A stretch of 32,141 bases of DNA from an uncultured Novosphingobium sp. (GTDB lineage: Bacteria; Pseudomonadota; Alphaproteobacteria; Sphingomonadales; Sphingomonadaceae): contig CALCQB010000200.1 in assembly GCA_937897535.1 (NCBI GenBank), positions 1 to 32,141 of the forward strand, read 5' to 3'. A model generated the notes under the pieces. The model saw only the letters and a list, made by a program, of their open reading frames with translations. It did no database searches and was not told the DNA's origin. Made by a program: the position numbers and the translations under genes. Below are positions 13,936 to 22,000 of the stretch, piece by piece (position 1 is the stretch's first letter; each line of letters starts with the position of its first letter).

Positions 13936-14361
13936 TCACTCCGCGCCGCGCGGAAAGTCCTCTTCGAGGCCTTCCGGACCCAGCCCGGTGTCGTCATCGT
14001 CGTCGTTGCGCTCGCCCAGATAGGCGCTCATGTCGATCCGGCCGCTGCTGACCATCTGCAGCATGTGATCGACCACGTCGGGGGTGGAGCCTGCGTCGTC
14101 GGCGATGTCGGTGCCCGAGGCCGGGGCCCGGCGGGTATCGCCGGATTCGATCAGCGGCGCGCGGCCCAGCGCTTCGTCGGCCAGAGTCTGGGCCTGTTCG
14201 GGGGCATCGTCCTGCGCGCGGTTGCCCTGTTCGGGGTTGCGATCCGGATCGGCCGGGGTCGGGGCCGGACCGCTCGGCTGCTGCGGCGCCGGTTCGGTTT
14301 CAGGCCGGGGCTCAGGGGTGGGATCGGGCCGGGTTTCGGGGGCTTCGGGCGACTGCGCCAT
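13936..14361 (-). CDS. Acidic, proline-rich uncharacterised protein
   Basis: The product has 141 aa. The first 70 residues are Pro/Glu-rich and disordered (PEAPETRPDPTPEPRPETEP). The C-terminal part is more structured (VVDHMLQMVSSGRIDMSAYL) and ends with an Asp run (NDDDDDTGLGPEGLEEDF). The short folded part looks like a conserved helical motif, but I do not recognise a named family. ATG 14361-14359 has AGGAG 7 bases upstream on the minus strand. The stop codon abuts the palindromic element at 13884-13933. Confidence 0.65.
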   Translation of the reverse strand: MAQSPEAPETRPDPTPEPRPETEPAPQQPSGPAPTPADPDRNPEQGNRAQDDAPEQAQTLADEALGRAPLIESGDTRRAPASGTDIADDAGSTPDVVDHMLQMVSSGRIDMSAYLGERNDDDDDTGLGPEGLEEDFPRGAE

Positions 14362-14500
14362 GGCGTGCTCCTGCGGGCAAGGGGAATGCGCCAACAACCG
14401 CTGGAGCAGCGTGGCGGTTCCCGCGCCGCCGTCACCGTTCTGTCGCATCCGGACAATAAAACGGGGCAGCTGCCCGACCGGCGGCGAATCGGAGAAGCCC

Positions 14501-14674
14501 ATGACCGGATTTGTGATCGGACTGGCAGCGGTTGCCGCGATTCTTGTCGTTGCGGCGCTGCCCGCCCCCCGCAGCAGCGAACGCCGCCGCGCCGATGGCG
14601 ATGGCGGCGGGTGGTTTGGCGACAGCGGCGGCGATAGCTGCGACGCTGGCGGCGGGGACTGCGGCGGCGACTGA
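14501..14674 (+). CDS. Small membrane protein with Gly/Asp/Cys-rich tail
   Basis: The product has 57 aa. An N-terminal membrane helix (MTGFVIGLAAVAAILVVAAL) is followed by a basic stretch (RSSERRR) and a glycine-rich tail GGDSCDAGGGDCGGD. Single-pass proteins with such Cys/Gly tails are common hypothetical genes and may bind metal or be structural, but nothing is proven. GGAG stands 8 bases before the ATG. It converges on the 14689-15024 gene with 14 bases between the stops. Confidence 0.6.
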   Translation: MTGFVIGLAAVAAILVVAALPAPRSSERRRADGDGGGWFGDSGGDSCDAGGGDCGGD

Positions 14675-14688
14675 ACCCGGTTCGGGGC

Positions 14689-15024
14689 TCAGGCCCGCAC
14701 CCCCAGCAGCACCCGGCGCAGGTCGCCCTTTTCCAGGTGCAGCAGGATCAGCAGGTAGGCCATCAGGAAGGCGCCGCCGAGGAAGAACGCCAGCACTGCC
14801 AGCCCCCAGCCGAGCGCGCTCCAGCCGTTGCGCCAGCCGGTCCACAAGGCCGACAGCGCCAGCAGCGAGAGGAAATCGGCGTTGAACTGCCCCGGCCAGT
14901 GCCCCGCCGCGATAGCGCCGAAGAAAATGGGCAGCAGGTTCAGTCCGTCACGCCCGATCACGAACATCGTGAAGGCGATCAGCGCGGTCCAGCCGACGAT
15001 CAGATAGAGGCGCAAGCCGGTCAT
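14689..15024 (-). CDS. Small multi-pass membrane protein
   Basis: The product has 111 aa with about three hydrophobic helices: LYLIVGWTALIAFTMFVIG, FLSLLALSALWTGW and GWGLAVLAFFLGGAFLMAYL, then a basic tail (HLEKGDLRRVLLGVRA). No recognised domain; it resembles short DUF-type inner-membrane proteins. Its ATG lies two bases after the stop of the upstream DUF4870 gene on the same strand, so the pair is almost certainly co-translated and may form a complex. Confidence 0.7.
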   Translation of the reverse strand: MTGLRLYLIVGWTALIAFTMFVIGRDGLNLLPIFFGAIAAGHWPGQFNADFLSLLALSALWTGWRNGWSALGWGLAVLAFFLGGAFLMAYLLILLHLEKGDLRRVLLGVRA

Positions 15025-15026
15025 GA

Positions 15027-15455
15027 TCAGGCCAGCCAGGTGCCGGGATTGGGCATCGGCTCGCGCTTTTGCGCGCGGATCAACGAGAACACCGTGCGGA
15101 CCACGGTCAGCGCCATCACCCCCAGCAGCAGCGGAACACCGATCAGCACGAACATCAGCATCACGCTGACGATCGATCCGACCAGCCCGATCCAGAAGGT
15201 GTTGATCAGATAGGTGTAGTGCGATGCCTCCCACGGGTCGCGCGCTTCGCCCCGCCAGATATAGGCCAGCACCACCCCGACCAATCCGGTGATCCCGGTG
15301 AAAAACGATGCGAGATAGAGCAGGGAGACGATAGTTGGATAGTTGAAGTCAAATCCGCCGGGCGGCGTCGCAGGCGGGGTCGGCGGCTGAGGAGGAGTCG
15401 GAGTCATTGACGGGGTCATCGACGGCGGCGGTCCGCTGAGGTCGGTTTCGGACAA
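15027..15455 (-). CDS. DUF4870-like membrane protein, TTG start
   Basis: The product has 142 aa starting at TTG 15455 (read MSETDLSGPPPSM), chosen because AGGGGG lies 8 bases upstream; an ATG start further in would lack this site. A Pro/Thr-rich cytoplasmic head of about 35 residues precedes YPTIVSLLYLASFFTGITGL and GVVLAYIWRGEARDPWEASH. The latter is close to the DUF4870 signature (Y.W.....p.v..H...). Two more helices follow (TFWIGLVGSIVSVMLMFVL and VPLLLGVMALTVVRTVFSL). The family has no known function. It is the first gene of a two-gene minus-strand operon. Confidence 0.72.
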   Translation of the reverse strand: MSETDLSGPPPSMTPSMTPTPPQPPTPPATPPGGFDFNYPTIVSLLYLASFFTGITGLVGVVLAYIWRGEARDPWEASHYTYLINTFWIGLVGSIVSVMLMFVLIGVPLLLGVMALTVVRTVFSLIRAQKREPMPNPGTWLA

Positions 15456-15573
15456 GGCAGTTCCCCCTCTGGCCGCACGGTGCGGACGAGGGCGCATCAT
15501 GCCGCAGCCGGCCGCGCAGTCAATCCGGTCGGGACAACTGTGACGGCAATCACGGACAGTTCGGCGCGGGTGG

Positions 15574-15598
15574 ATCAATCGTGCGCGAACCGATTGAT
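15574..15598. promoter_or_regulatory. Inverted repeat upstream of the 15613 gene
   Basis: ATCAATCG (15574-15581) and CGATTGAT (15591-15598) are perfect arms with a 9-base spacer, ending 4 bases before the AGGAG that serves ATG 15613. It could be an operator or an mRNA hairpin affecting ribosome access. Confidence 0.45.
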
Positions 15599-15612
15599 TG
15601 CAGGAGTCCAGG

Positions 15613-15954
15613 ATGACGAAATTTTTTGAACCGCAGGTCGAACAATTCGGCCAGGCCAATGATGTCGAAGCGGCAGTGGTTGGGCCCTATCCCTATCGCG
15701 CCAAAATCGACGTCGTCGGTTATCACAGCGGCCATGGCGGCGGCGACCATTCGACCGCGTTTCTCGAATTGCACATCGATGGGGTGCTCTCCCAACGGGT
15801 CGAGGACCGCAGTTTCAACACCTATAACCTCAAGATCGGCAAGGCGCTGTGGCTCGAAAGAGGCAGCCAGATCGCGCTGGTGGTCAAGGGCGGCAACGAC
15901 GGCGCCACTACCGACCGGCTAGGGGTCAGCGGTTGGATTACACCCTGGGGCTAA
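15613..15954 (+). CDS. Uncharacterised protein, probably beta-rich
   Basis: The product has 113 aa and no recognised family. It has alternating hydrophobic strands (YRAKIDVVGYHS, TAFLELHIDGVLSQRV, QIALVVKGGND) and a Gly/His-rich loop (HSGHGGGDH). The pattern suggests a beta sandwich of lectin or PPC-like type; this is inference from hydrophobicity. There is no signal peptide. AGGAG lies 6 bases before the ATG, and the preceding inverted repeat may regulate it. It converges on wecC with 15 bases between stops. Confidence 0.6.
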   Translation: MTKFFEPQVEQFGQANDVEAAVVGPYPYRAKIDVVGYHSGHGGGDHSTAFLELHIDGVLSQRVEDRSFNTYNLKIGKALWLERGSQIALVVKGGNDGATTDRLGVSGWITPWG

Positions 15955-15969
15955 TACCGGCGGAGTGTA

Positions 15970-17271
15970 TCAGCTTGCCAGCCGCAGACCTTCGGCGGCA
16001 GGCTCGGCCGGCCTGGGCTGGTCGAGCCAGATTCCGCGGGTATCGTAGACCGCCTTGGTGGCGCGCTCGGCCAGCGGCACGGCCTTGAAGGCGTCGTGAT
16101 CGACCAGCACGATCAGCACGCCGCAGCTCTCGAGCGCGGTATCGATGTCGATCAGTTCGGCCGAAGTGCCCTCGAATTCGCGGGGAAGTTCAGCCGCGTA
16201 GGGCTCGACCACCTTGATCCGCGATCCGAACTTGCGCGCCAGCCGCGCAGCGACGGCGCGGGCCGGGCTTTCGCGGAAATCGTCGATGTTGGCCTTGAAG
16301 GCGAGGCCGAGGCAGGCGACCGGCTGGCCGGGATGGGCCTCGATCAGGGCTTCGGCGCGGGCGATCACGTGGTGGATCTTGCCGTCGTTGACCCCGCGCG
16401 CGGTGCGAATCAGCGGGGTCTCCTCGGGCGCGCCGTGGACGATGAACCACGGGTCGACCGCGATGCAGTGTCCGCCGACCCCAGGACCCGGGGTGAGGAT
16501 GTTGACCCGCGGGTGGCGATTGGCGAGCTTGATCACTTCCCACACGTCGAGGCCCATCTTGTCGGCGACGATACTGAGTTCGTTGGCGAAGGCGATGTTG
16601 ACGTCGCGGTAGGCGTTCTCGACCAGCTTGGTCATTTCGGCGCTGCGGGCATCGGTGGTCACGCAGGTCCCGCGCACGAAGCGCTTGTAAAAGGCCAGCG
16701 CCTTGCGGGCGCAGCGCGGGGTAATTCCGCCGATCGAGCGATCGTTGTTGGTCAGTTCCTCGAGGATCTTGCCGGGCAAGACCCGCTCCGGGCAATAGGA
16801 AATCGAAATGTCCGGGGTCTCGTTGGTCATGCCGGGGCACTTGAGATCGGGCCGGGCCATGGCGATCAGGTCGCGCAGCGCTTCGGTGGTGCCGACCGGC
16901 GAAGTCGATTCGAGGATCACGCAGTCGCCCGGCTTGAGCACCCTGGCGACGGCTTGACCGGCGGCGAGGACATAGGAAATGTCGGGGGCGTGGTTGTGGT
17001 CGAACGGGGTCGGCACGGCGATGATGAACACGTCGGCCGGGGCCATTTCGGTCGAGGCGACCAGCAGCCCGCGCGACACGACGCCGTGGACCAGCCCGTC
17101 GAGATCGACTTCCTCGATATGGATTTCGCCGCGGTTGATCGTATCGACCACCGATTGCGTGACATCGACGCCCAGGACCTTGCAGCCCGCGCGCGCCACG
17201 ACCGCCGCAGTCGGCAGTCCGATATAACCAAGGCCAACGACGCAAACGTCCGGCTTAACGTCCGATTTCAT
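15970..17271 (-). CDS. wecC: UDP-N-acetyl-D-mannosamine dehydrogenase
   Basis: The enzyme oxidises UDP-ManNAc to UDP-ManNAcA using NAD, supplying an acidic sugar for surface polysaccharide. The 433-aa protein has the NAD fold GLGYIG (13-18), ESTSPVGTTE (121-130), the substrate helix EMTKLVENAYRDVNIAFANE with Lys215 and Asn219, and the catalytic Cys269 in GPGVGGHCIAVDPW. A C-terminal UDP-binding domain includes GLAFKANIDDFRESPA. These features fit the UDP-glucose/GDP-mannose dehydrogenase superfamily. The wecC choice over UDP-glucose dehydrogenase rests on overlap with the wecB epimerase, which makes its substrate. The start overlaps the wecB stop region by 17 bases, so translation is coupled. 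Confidence 0.9.
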   Translation of the reverse strand: MKSDVKPDVCVVGLGYIGLPTAAVVARAGCKVLGVDVTQSVVDTINRGEIHIEEVDLDGLVHGVVSRGLLVASTEMAPADVFIIAVPTPFDHNHAPDISYVLAAGQAVARVLKPGDCVILESTSPVGTTEALRDLIAMARPDLKCPGMTNETPDISISYCPERVLPGKILEELTNNDRSIGGITPRCARKALAFYKRFVRGTCVTTDARSAEMTKLVENAYRDVNIAFANELSIVADKMGLDVWEVIKLANRHPRVNILTPGPGVGGHCIAVDPWFIVHGAPEETPLIRTARGVNDGKIHHVIARAEALIEAHPGQPVACLGLAFKANIDDFRESPARAVAARLARKFGSRIKVVEPYAAELPREFEGTSAELIDIDTALESCGVLIVLVDHDAFKAVPLAERATKAVYDTRGIWLDQPRPAEPAAEGLRLAS

Positions 17272-18388
17272 TCCCGAGCAACTCCACGATCCGGCGCGCG
17301 GTGTGCCCGTCCCCGAAGGGATTATGAGCCCGCGCCATAGCCTCGTAGGCCGCCTTATCGTCGAGAAGGTTGAACAATTCGGTAACGATAACCGCCGTTT
17401 CGGTGCCGACCAGCCGGGCGGTCCCGGCAGCGACTCCCTCGGGCCGCTCGGTCGTCTCCCGCATCACCAGCACCGGTTTGCCCAGCGCTGGAGCCTCTTC
17501 CTGCACCCCGCCGGAATCGGTCAGCATGATCTCGCTGATCGCCAGCAGGTGCGCGAAGTGCGGATAGTCGAGCGGTTCGATCAACGCGACGTTATCGAGC
17601 CCGCCAAGCCGCTGGTTCATTACCGCGCGAACATTGGGGTTGAGGTGAACCGGAAAGATTACCGCGACGTCGGGCCGGGCGGCGATCTGGCGGATCGCTT
17701 CGGCGATTCCCTCCATCCCCCCGCCGAAATTCTCGCGCCGGTGGCTGGTCACGCCGATGATCCGCTTGCCGGCAAACCGCGCCTTGAGTTCGTCCAGCCC
17801 CTTGGCCAGCGAAGGATCGGCCTCGATCCGGGCCGAGACCCAGTGCAGCGCGTCGATCACGGTGTTGCCGGTAACGTGAACCCGCTCGGCGGGGACATTC
17901 TCGGCCAGCAGCGCGGCCTGGCTGACCTCGGTCGGGGCAAAGTGCAGACTGGCGATCGAACCGATGATCTTGCGGTTCACCTCCTCAGGCCAGGGGTGGT
18001 AGATATTGCCCGAGCGCAGGCCCGCCTCGACATGATCGACCGGGATCTGGCGGTAATAGGCGGCGAGCGCCCCGGCCATCGCGGTGGCGGTATCGCCCTG
18101 GACGATCACCCGCGCGGGCTTTTCCAGGTCCATCACCCGGCCCAGCCCGGTCAGCAGCGCGGCGGTGAGGCCATCGAGCGTCTGATCGGGCTTCATCAGG
18201 TCGAGGTCATGATCGGGGACCAGCCCGGCAATCTCCAGCACCTGATCGAGCATCTGGCGGTGCTGGGCCGAAACGCAGACCACCGGCGTGAAACGCGGAT
18301 CGGCCTGCAGCGCGGCGACCACGGGAAACAGCTTGATCGCTTCGGGGCGGGTCCCGAAGACGACGAGAATCTTGGCAGGCGTGGTCAT
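17255..18388 (-). CDS. wecB: UDP-N-acetylglucosamine 2-epimerase, non-hydrolysing
   Basis: The enzyme interconverts UDP-GlcNAc and UDP-ManNAc, the substrate of the overlapping wecC. The 377-aa protein shows the family motifs GTRPEAIK (12-19), AQHRQMLDQ (41-49), HVEAGLRSG with Glu121, SHRREN with His216, and TDSGGVQEEAPALGKPVLVMR starting at 290, which binds the UDP moiety. ATG 18388 is preferred because AGGGGG lies 8 bases upstream and the first strand KILVVFGTRPEA follows at once. It diverges from the UDP-glucuronate epimerase across 79 bases, suggesting joint control of surface-sugar genes. Confidence 0.94.
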   Translation of the reverse strand: MTTPAKILVVFGTRPEAIKLFPVVAALQADPRFTPVVCVSAQHRQMLDQVLEIAGLVPDHDLDLMKPDQTLDGLTAALLTGLGRVMDLEKPARVIVQGDTATAMAGALAAYYRQIPVDHVEAGLRSGNIYHPWPEEVNRKIIGSIASLHFAPTEVSQAALLAENVPAERVHVTGNTVIDALHWVSARIEADPSLAKGLDELKARFAGKRIIGVTSHRRENFGGGMEGIAEAIRQIAARPDVAVIFPVHLNPNVRAVMNQRLGGLDNVALIEPLDYPHFAHLLAISEIMLTDSGGVQEEAPALGKPVLVMRETTERPEGVAAGTARLVGTETAVIVTELFNLLDDKAAYEAMARAHNPFGDGHTARRIVELLGNEIGR

Positions 18389-18410
18389 GGAAAAACCCCC
18401 TACCAGCGAT

Positions 18411-18428
18411 CGGTTAACCGTGAAATAA
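18411..18428. promoter_or_regulatory. CtrA-like site in the wecB/epimerase divergent promoter region
   Basis: TTAACCGTGAAATAA reads TTAA-N7-ATAA, one base from the alphaproteobacterial CtrA consensus TTAA-N7-TTAA, and its left part is within the palindrome CGGTTAACCG (18411-18420). The 79-base gap must hold both promoters. Chance matches to this short consensus are frequent. Confidence 0.35.
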
Positions 18429-18467
18429 GGCGCCCGCGCCAATCCGGCCAAATCATCGAGGAAATTC

Positions 18468-19466
18468 ATGCGCGTTCTGATTACCGGCGTGGCCGGCTTT
18501 ATCGGCTCCACCCTCGCCCTGCGGCTGCTCGCGCGGGGCGACAGCGTGGTCGGGATCGACAGCATGAACGACTACTATCAGGTCAGCCTCAAGCAGGACC
18601 GGCTGGCCCGTGTCGCCGAGGCGGGCGGAGAGCGGTTCCAGTTCCACCAGCTCGACTTCGCCGACATGGCCGCGCTCGACGGCGCCTTGAAGGGTACCGG
18701 GTTCGACCGGATCGTGCATCTGGGCGCACAGGCCGGGGTCCGTTACTCCCTCGAAAACCCGCAGGCCTATGTCAGCGCCAACCTGGCCGGGCACGTCAAC
18801 CTGCTCGAGATCGCGCGCCACCGCAAAGTCGAGCAGATGGTCTATGCCAGTTCGAGCTCGGTCTATGGCGGCAACACCAATATGCCGTTTTCGGTCGAGG
18901 ACCGGGTCGATCATCCGGTCTCGCTTTACGCCGCGACCAAGCGTGCCGACGAATTGATGAGCGAAACCTACGCCCACCTGTTCCGCGTTCCGCTCACCGG
19001 CCTGCGCTTCTTCACGGTCTATGGCCCGTGGGGCCGCCCCGACATGATGATGTGGATCTTCACCAAGGCGATCCTGGCCGGCCAGCCGATCCCGGTGTTC
19101 AACAATGGCGAGATGTTCCGCGATTTCACCTATATCGAGGATATCGTCTCTGGCGTGATCGCCTGCCTCGACAATCCGCCGGCCGATGACGGCAAGGCCA
19201 AGGCCGGGGGCAGCACCAAGCCCCACGCGCTTTACAACATCGGCAACAACAAGTCCGAGCACCTGATGAAGGTCGTCGGCCTGCTCGAGGAAGCTTGCGG
19301 CAAAAAGGCCGAGATCGACTTCCAGCCAATGATGCTCGGGGACGTCCCCGCGACCTATGCCAACATCGACGCGATCCAGACCGAGCTGGGCTACGCGCCC
19401 ACCACCAGCATCGACGTCGGTGTCCCCAACTTTGTGCGCTGGTACAAGGACTATCACGGGGTCTGA
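18468..19466 (+). CDS. UDP-glucuronate 4-epimerase-type NAD-dependent epimerase
   Basis: The product is a 332-aa short-chain dehydrogenase/reductase-type epimerase that most likely converts UDP-glucuronate to UDP-galacturonate. The Rossmann motif GVAGFIG (7-13), the strand-helix IDSMNDYYQVSLKQDRL typical of UDP-GlcA epimerases, LGAQAGVRYSLENPQAYV, the SSSSVYGGN catalytic serine region and Tyr154-x3-Lys158 (YAATK) are all present. FFTVYGPWGRPDMMMWIFTK is diagnostic of the GAE/LspL/CapI group. Together with wecBC it points to a polysaccharide with uronic acids. The downstream dcd start is 38 bases away. Confidence 0.9.
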   Translation: MRVLITGVAGFIGSTLALRLLARGDSVVGIDSMNDYYQVSLKQDRLARVAEAGGERFQFHQLDFADMAALDGALKGTGFDRIVHLGAQAGVRYSLENPQAYVSANLAGHVNLLEIARHRKVEQMVYASSSSVYGGNTNMPFSVEDRVDHPVSLYAATKRADELMSETYAHLFRVPLTGLRFFTVYGPWGRPDMMMWIFTKAILAGQPIPVFNNGEMFRDFTYIEDIVSGVIACLDNPPADDGKAKAGGSTKPHALYNIGNNKSEHLMKVVGLLEEACGKKAEIDFQPMMLGDVPATYANIDAIQTELGYAPTTSIDVGVPNFVRWYKDYHGV

Positions 19467-19503
19467 TCTTGAAGCGCTGCGCTGCATCGGCAATCACGCT
19501 GCC

Positions 19504-20058
19504 ATGGCGATTCTTTCAGACAAGTGGATCCGCAACGAGGCCCGCCATTCGGGCATGATCGAACCGTTCGTCGAGCGGCAGCAGGCGGGCGACAGCATTT
19601 CGTATGGCCTGTCGTCCTATGGCTATGACGCGCGGGTGGCGGACGAGTTCAAGATCTTCACCAACGTCCATTCGGCGGTGGTCGATCCCAAGAACTTCTC
19701 CGAGAACAGCTTCGTCGATGTGAAGACCGACGTCTGCACGATCCCGCCCAACAGCTTCGTGTTGGCCCGGACGGTCGAATACTTCCGCATCCCGCGCGAC
19801 GTGCTGGTGATCTGCCTCGGCAAGAGCACCTATGCCCGCTGCGGAATCATCGTCAACGTCACCCCGCTCGAGCCCGAATGGGAAGGCCACGTGACGCTGG
19901 AATTCTCGAATACCACCCCGCTCCCGGCCCGGATCTATGCCAACGAGGGCGCCTGCCAGTTCCTGTTCCTGCAAGGCAACGAGCCGTGCGAGGTCAGCTA
20001 TGGCGACCGCAGCGGCAAGTACATGGGCCAGCGCGGAGTGACCCTGCCCCGGCTCTGA
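19504..20058 (+). CDS. dcd: dCTP deaminase
   Basis: Dcd converts dCTP to dUTP, the main route to dTMP in many Gram-negative bacteria. The 184-aa protein has the family's start (AILSDKWIR), ISYGLSSYGYDAR, GKSTYARCGI with Ser108 and Arg112, and LEPEWEGHVTLEFSNTTPLP with the catalytic Glu133. The C-terminus YGDRSGKYMGQRGVTLPRL is the nucleotide-closing tail. Length is normal. No strong Shine-Dalgarno precedes ATG 19504. It lies apart from nrdA/nrdB but serves the same deoxynucleotide pool. Confidence 0.95.
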   Translation: MAILSDKWIRNEARHSGMIEPFVERQQAGDSISYGLSSYGYDARVADEFKIFTNVHSAVVDPKNFSENSFVDVKTDVCTIPPNSFVLARTVEYFRIPRDVLVICLGKSTYARCGIIVNVTPLEPEWEGHVTLEFSNTTPLPARIYANEGACQFLFLQGNEPCEVSYGDRSGKYMGQRGVTLPRL

Positions 20059-20128
20059 CGGGAACTTGTCCGCCGGTCGCGGCTTTCACCATCAGCGCCG
20101 GTCCGGCGCGTCTGTGGGGAGAGCCACC

Positions 20129-20671
20129 ATGACCATGATCGCCGGCACACTGGGCCGTATCCTGATTTCGCTGATTTTCATCGCCTCGGGGCTGTTCAAG
20201 CTGGGCGATCTGGCCGGCACCGAAGCCGCAATTGTCAGCGCGGGCATGCCCGGCGGCCTGGCGATCCCGGCGGCGGTATTCGAACTCAGCGCCGGGATCC
20301 TGCTCGCGCTGGGCTTCATGCAGCGGATCGTTTCGCTGGCGCTGATGGTGTTCACCGCGCTGGTCAGCGTGCTTTATCACCAGAACCTGACCGACCCGGT
20401 CCAGAGCGCGATGTTCATGAAGAACCTGGCGATCATCGGCGGGCTGCTGCTGGTCTTCGCGCATGGCTACATGGCGTGGGGCTTCAAGGCTTATCGGAAT
20501 GCCGATGCCGCGCACCGCGAAACGCTGGCTGCGCAGGAGCGCGCCCATGCTGCCGAATTGCGCGCGGCGCGGGCAGAGGTGGCCAGTTCGGCCGCCAGCA
20601 CCGGCACGGTCGTAACCGCTGTCGATGGCGACGGGATTGCCGAAGTGCGCCCGCGCCGCTGGTGGCAGTGA
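20129..20671 (+). CDS. DoxX-family membrane protein
   Basis: The product has 180 aa. Four membrane helices occupy residues about 5-125: TLGRILISLIFIASGLFKL, IPAAVFELSAGILLALGF, VSLALMVFTALVSVLYH and NLAIIGGLLLVFAHGYMAW. The RILISLIFIASGLFKL opening and the FMKNLAIIGGLL motif are typical of DoxX. The remaining 55 residues form an Ala/Arg/Glu-rich cytoplasmic helix and a flexible tail, longer than in most DoxX proteins. Some family members are part of oxidative-stress or sulfur-oxidising membrane complexes; the role here is unknown. GGGGAGAG precedes ATG by about 6 bases. Confidence 0.83.
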   Translation: MTMIAGTLGRILISLIFIASGLFKLGDLAGTEAAIVSAGMPGGLAIPAAVFELSAGILLALGFMQRIVSLALMVFTALVSVLYHQNLTDPVQSAMFMKNLAIIGGLLLVFAHGYMAWGFKAYRNADAAHRETLAAQERAHAAELRAARAEVASSAASTGTVVTAVDGDGIAEVRPRRWWQ

Positions 20672-20718
20672 CCTTTCTGAACAGGTGACAAAGCCGGGGC
20701 GATGATCGACAAGGGCGC

Positions 20719-21891
20719 ATGGAAACGCCCTTGTTCGACCAGTGGCGATCACGCTCGCCGCACTACGATGACAGCCACGAGGCGGTCTGTGACACCGTCC
20801 GCGCCTTTGTAGCGCGTGAAATCACCCCGCATGTCGATGCCTGGGAAGCGGCGGGAGAACTGCCGCGTGACCTGCACCGCAAGGCGGCCGAGGCCGGGAT
20901 CCTCGGCCTCAATTATCCCGAGGAATACGGCGGCACCGGCGATGGCTTCACCCTGTTCCACAGCCTGGTCCAGACCGAGGAGCTGGCCCGGCCCGGCGCG
21001 GGCGGGATCTGCGCCTCGCTGATGACGCACGGGATCGGCCTGCCGCCGATCCTGGCGATGGGCAGCGCGGCGATGAAGCAGCGGATCGCGCCGGCCGTGC
21101 TGGCGGGCGAAAAGCTGATCTGCCTTGGCATTACCGAACCGGGCGGTGGGTCCGATGTCGCCAACCTGCGCACTACGGCAACCCGCCATGGCGCGGCTTA
21201 CGTGGTCAACGGCGAGAAGACCTACATCACCACCGGGATGCGCGCCGACTATGTCACCCTGGCGGTGCGGACCGGCGGACCGGGGATCGGCGGGGTCTCG
21301 CTGCTGCTGGTCGAACTCGACCGGCCCGGCGTGACCCGCACCGCGCTGGCCAAGATGGGCTGGCATTCGAGCGACACCGCGACGATCCATTTCGACGCTG
21401 TCGAGGTTCCGGCCGAGAACCTGATCGGGCCGGAGAACGGCGGGTTCGCCGGGATCATGCGCAATTTCAACGGCGAGCGGCTGGGGATGAGTCAGCAGGC
21501 CAACGCCTTCGCAAGAATCTGCTTCGAGGATGCGCTCGACTGGGCGCGGCAACGCGAAACCTTTGGCAAACCGCTGGTGACCAACCAGGTAATCCGCCAC
21601 AAGCTGGCCGACATGGTCCGCCGGATTCAGGCGACCCAGGCCTGGATAGACCACTGCGCCTGGTGCGTGCTGAACGGCCAGGCCTTCCCCGGCGATTTCG
21701 CGCTGCTCAAGGTCCAGGCGACCCAGACCATGGAATTCTGCGCCCGCGAAGCCTGCCAGATCCTCGGCGGGGCCAGCTTCATGCGCGGCAGCCGGGTCGA
21801 GCGGATCTACCGCGAAGTCCGGGTGATGGCGATCGGCGGCGGCAGCGAGGAAATCATGTTCGATCTGGCCAGCCGCCAGTACCGGTTCTGA
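20719..21891 (+). CDS. Acyl-CoA dehydrogenase
   Basis: The product is a 390-aa FAD enzyme of the acyl-CoA dehydrogenase family, which makes the 2,3-double bond in acyl-CoA and passes electrons to ETF. The N-terminal helical domain includes YPEEYGGTGDGF. FAD/substrate motifs are CLGITEPGGGSDVANLRTTA and NGEKTYITTG, and the C-terminal domain has RETFGKPLVTNQVIRHKLAD and RIYREVRVMAIGGGSEEIM. The catalytic Glu cannot be placed with certainty by eye. The acyl chain preferred is unknown. AAGGG lies 3 bases before the ATG. Together with the following oxidoreductase and MFS gene it may be part of a catabolic or lipid-modifying unit. Confidence 0.9.
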   Translation: METPLFDQWRSRSPHYDDSHEAVCDTVRAFVAREITPHVDAWEAAGELPRDLHRKAAEAGILGLNYPEEYGGTGDGFTLFHSLVQTEELARPGAGGICASLMTHGIGLPPILAMGSAAMKQRIAPAVLAGEKLICLGITEPGGGSDVANLRTTATRHGAAYVVNGEKTYITTGMRADYVTLAVRTGGPGIGGVSLLLVELDRPGVTRTALAKMGWHSSDTATIHFDAVEVPAENLIGPENGGFAGIMRNFNGERLGMSQQANAFARICFEDALDWARQRETFGKPLVTNQVIRHKLADMVRRIQATQAWIDHCAWCVLNGQAFPGDFALLKVQATQTMEFCAREACQILGGASFMRGSRVERIYREVRVMAIGGGSEEIMFDLASRQYRF

Positions 21892-22000
21892 GACCCGCGG
21901 ATGCCGTAACGTCCGCCCAAATCCGTTCGACAATGCCACCCGAATATGGCCTTCTTGGACAAATCCCGCCGTCAGATTCGGGACCCGAGGAGAGCTTCGC

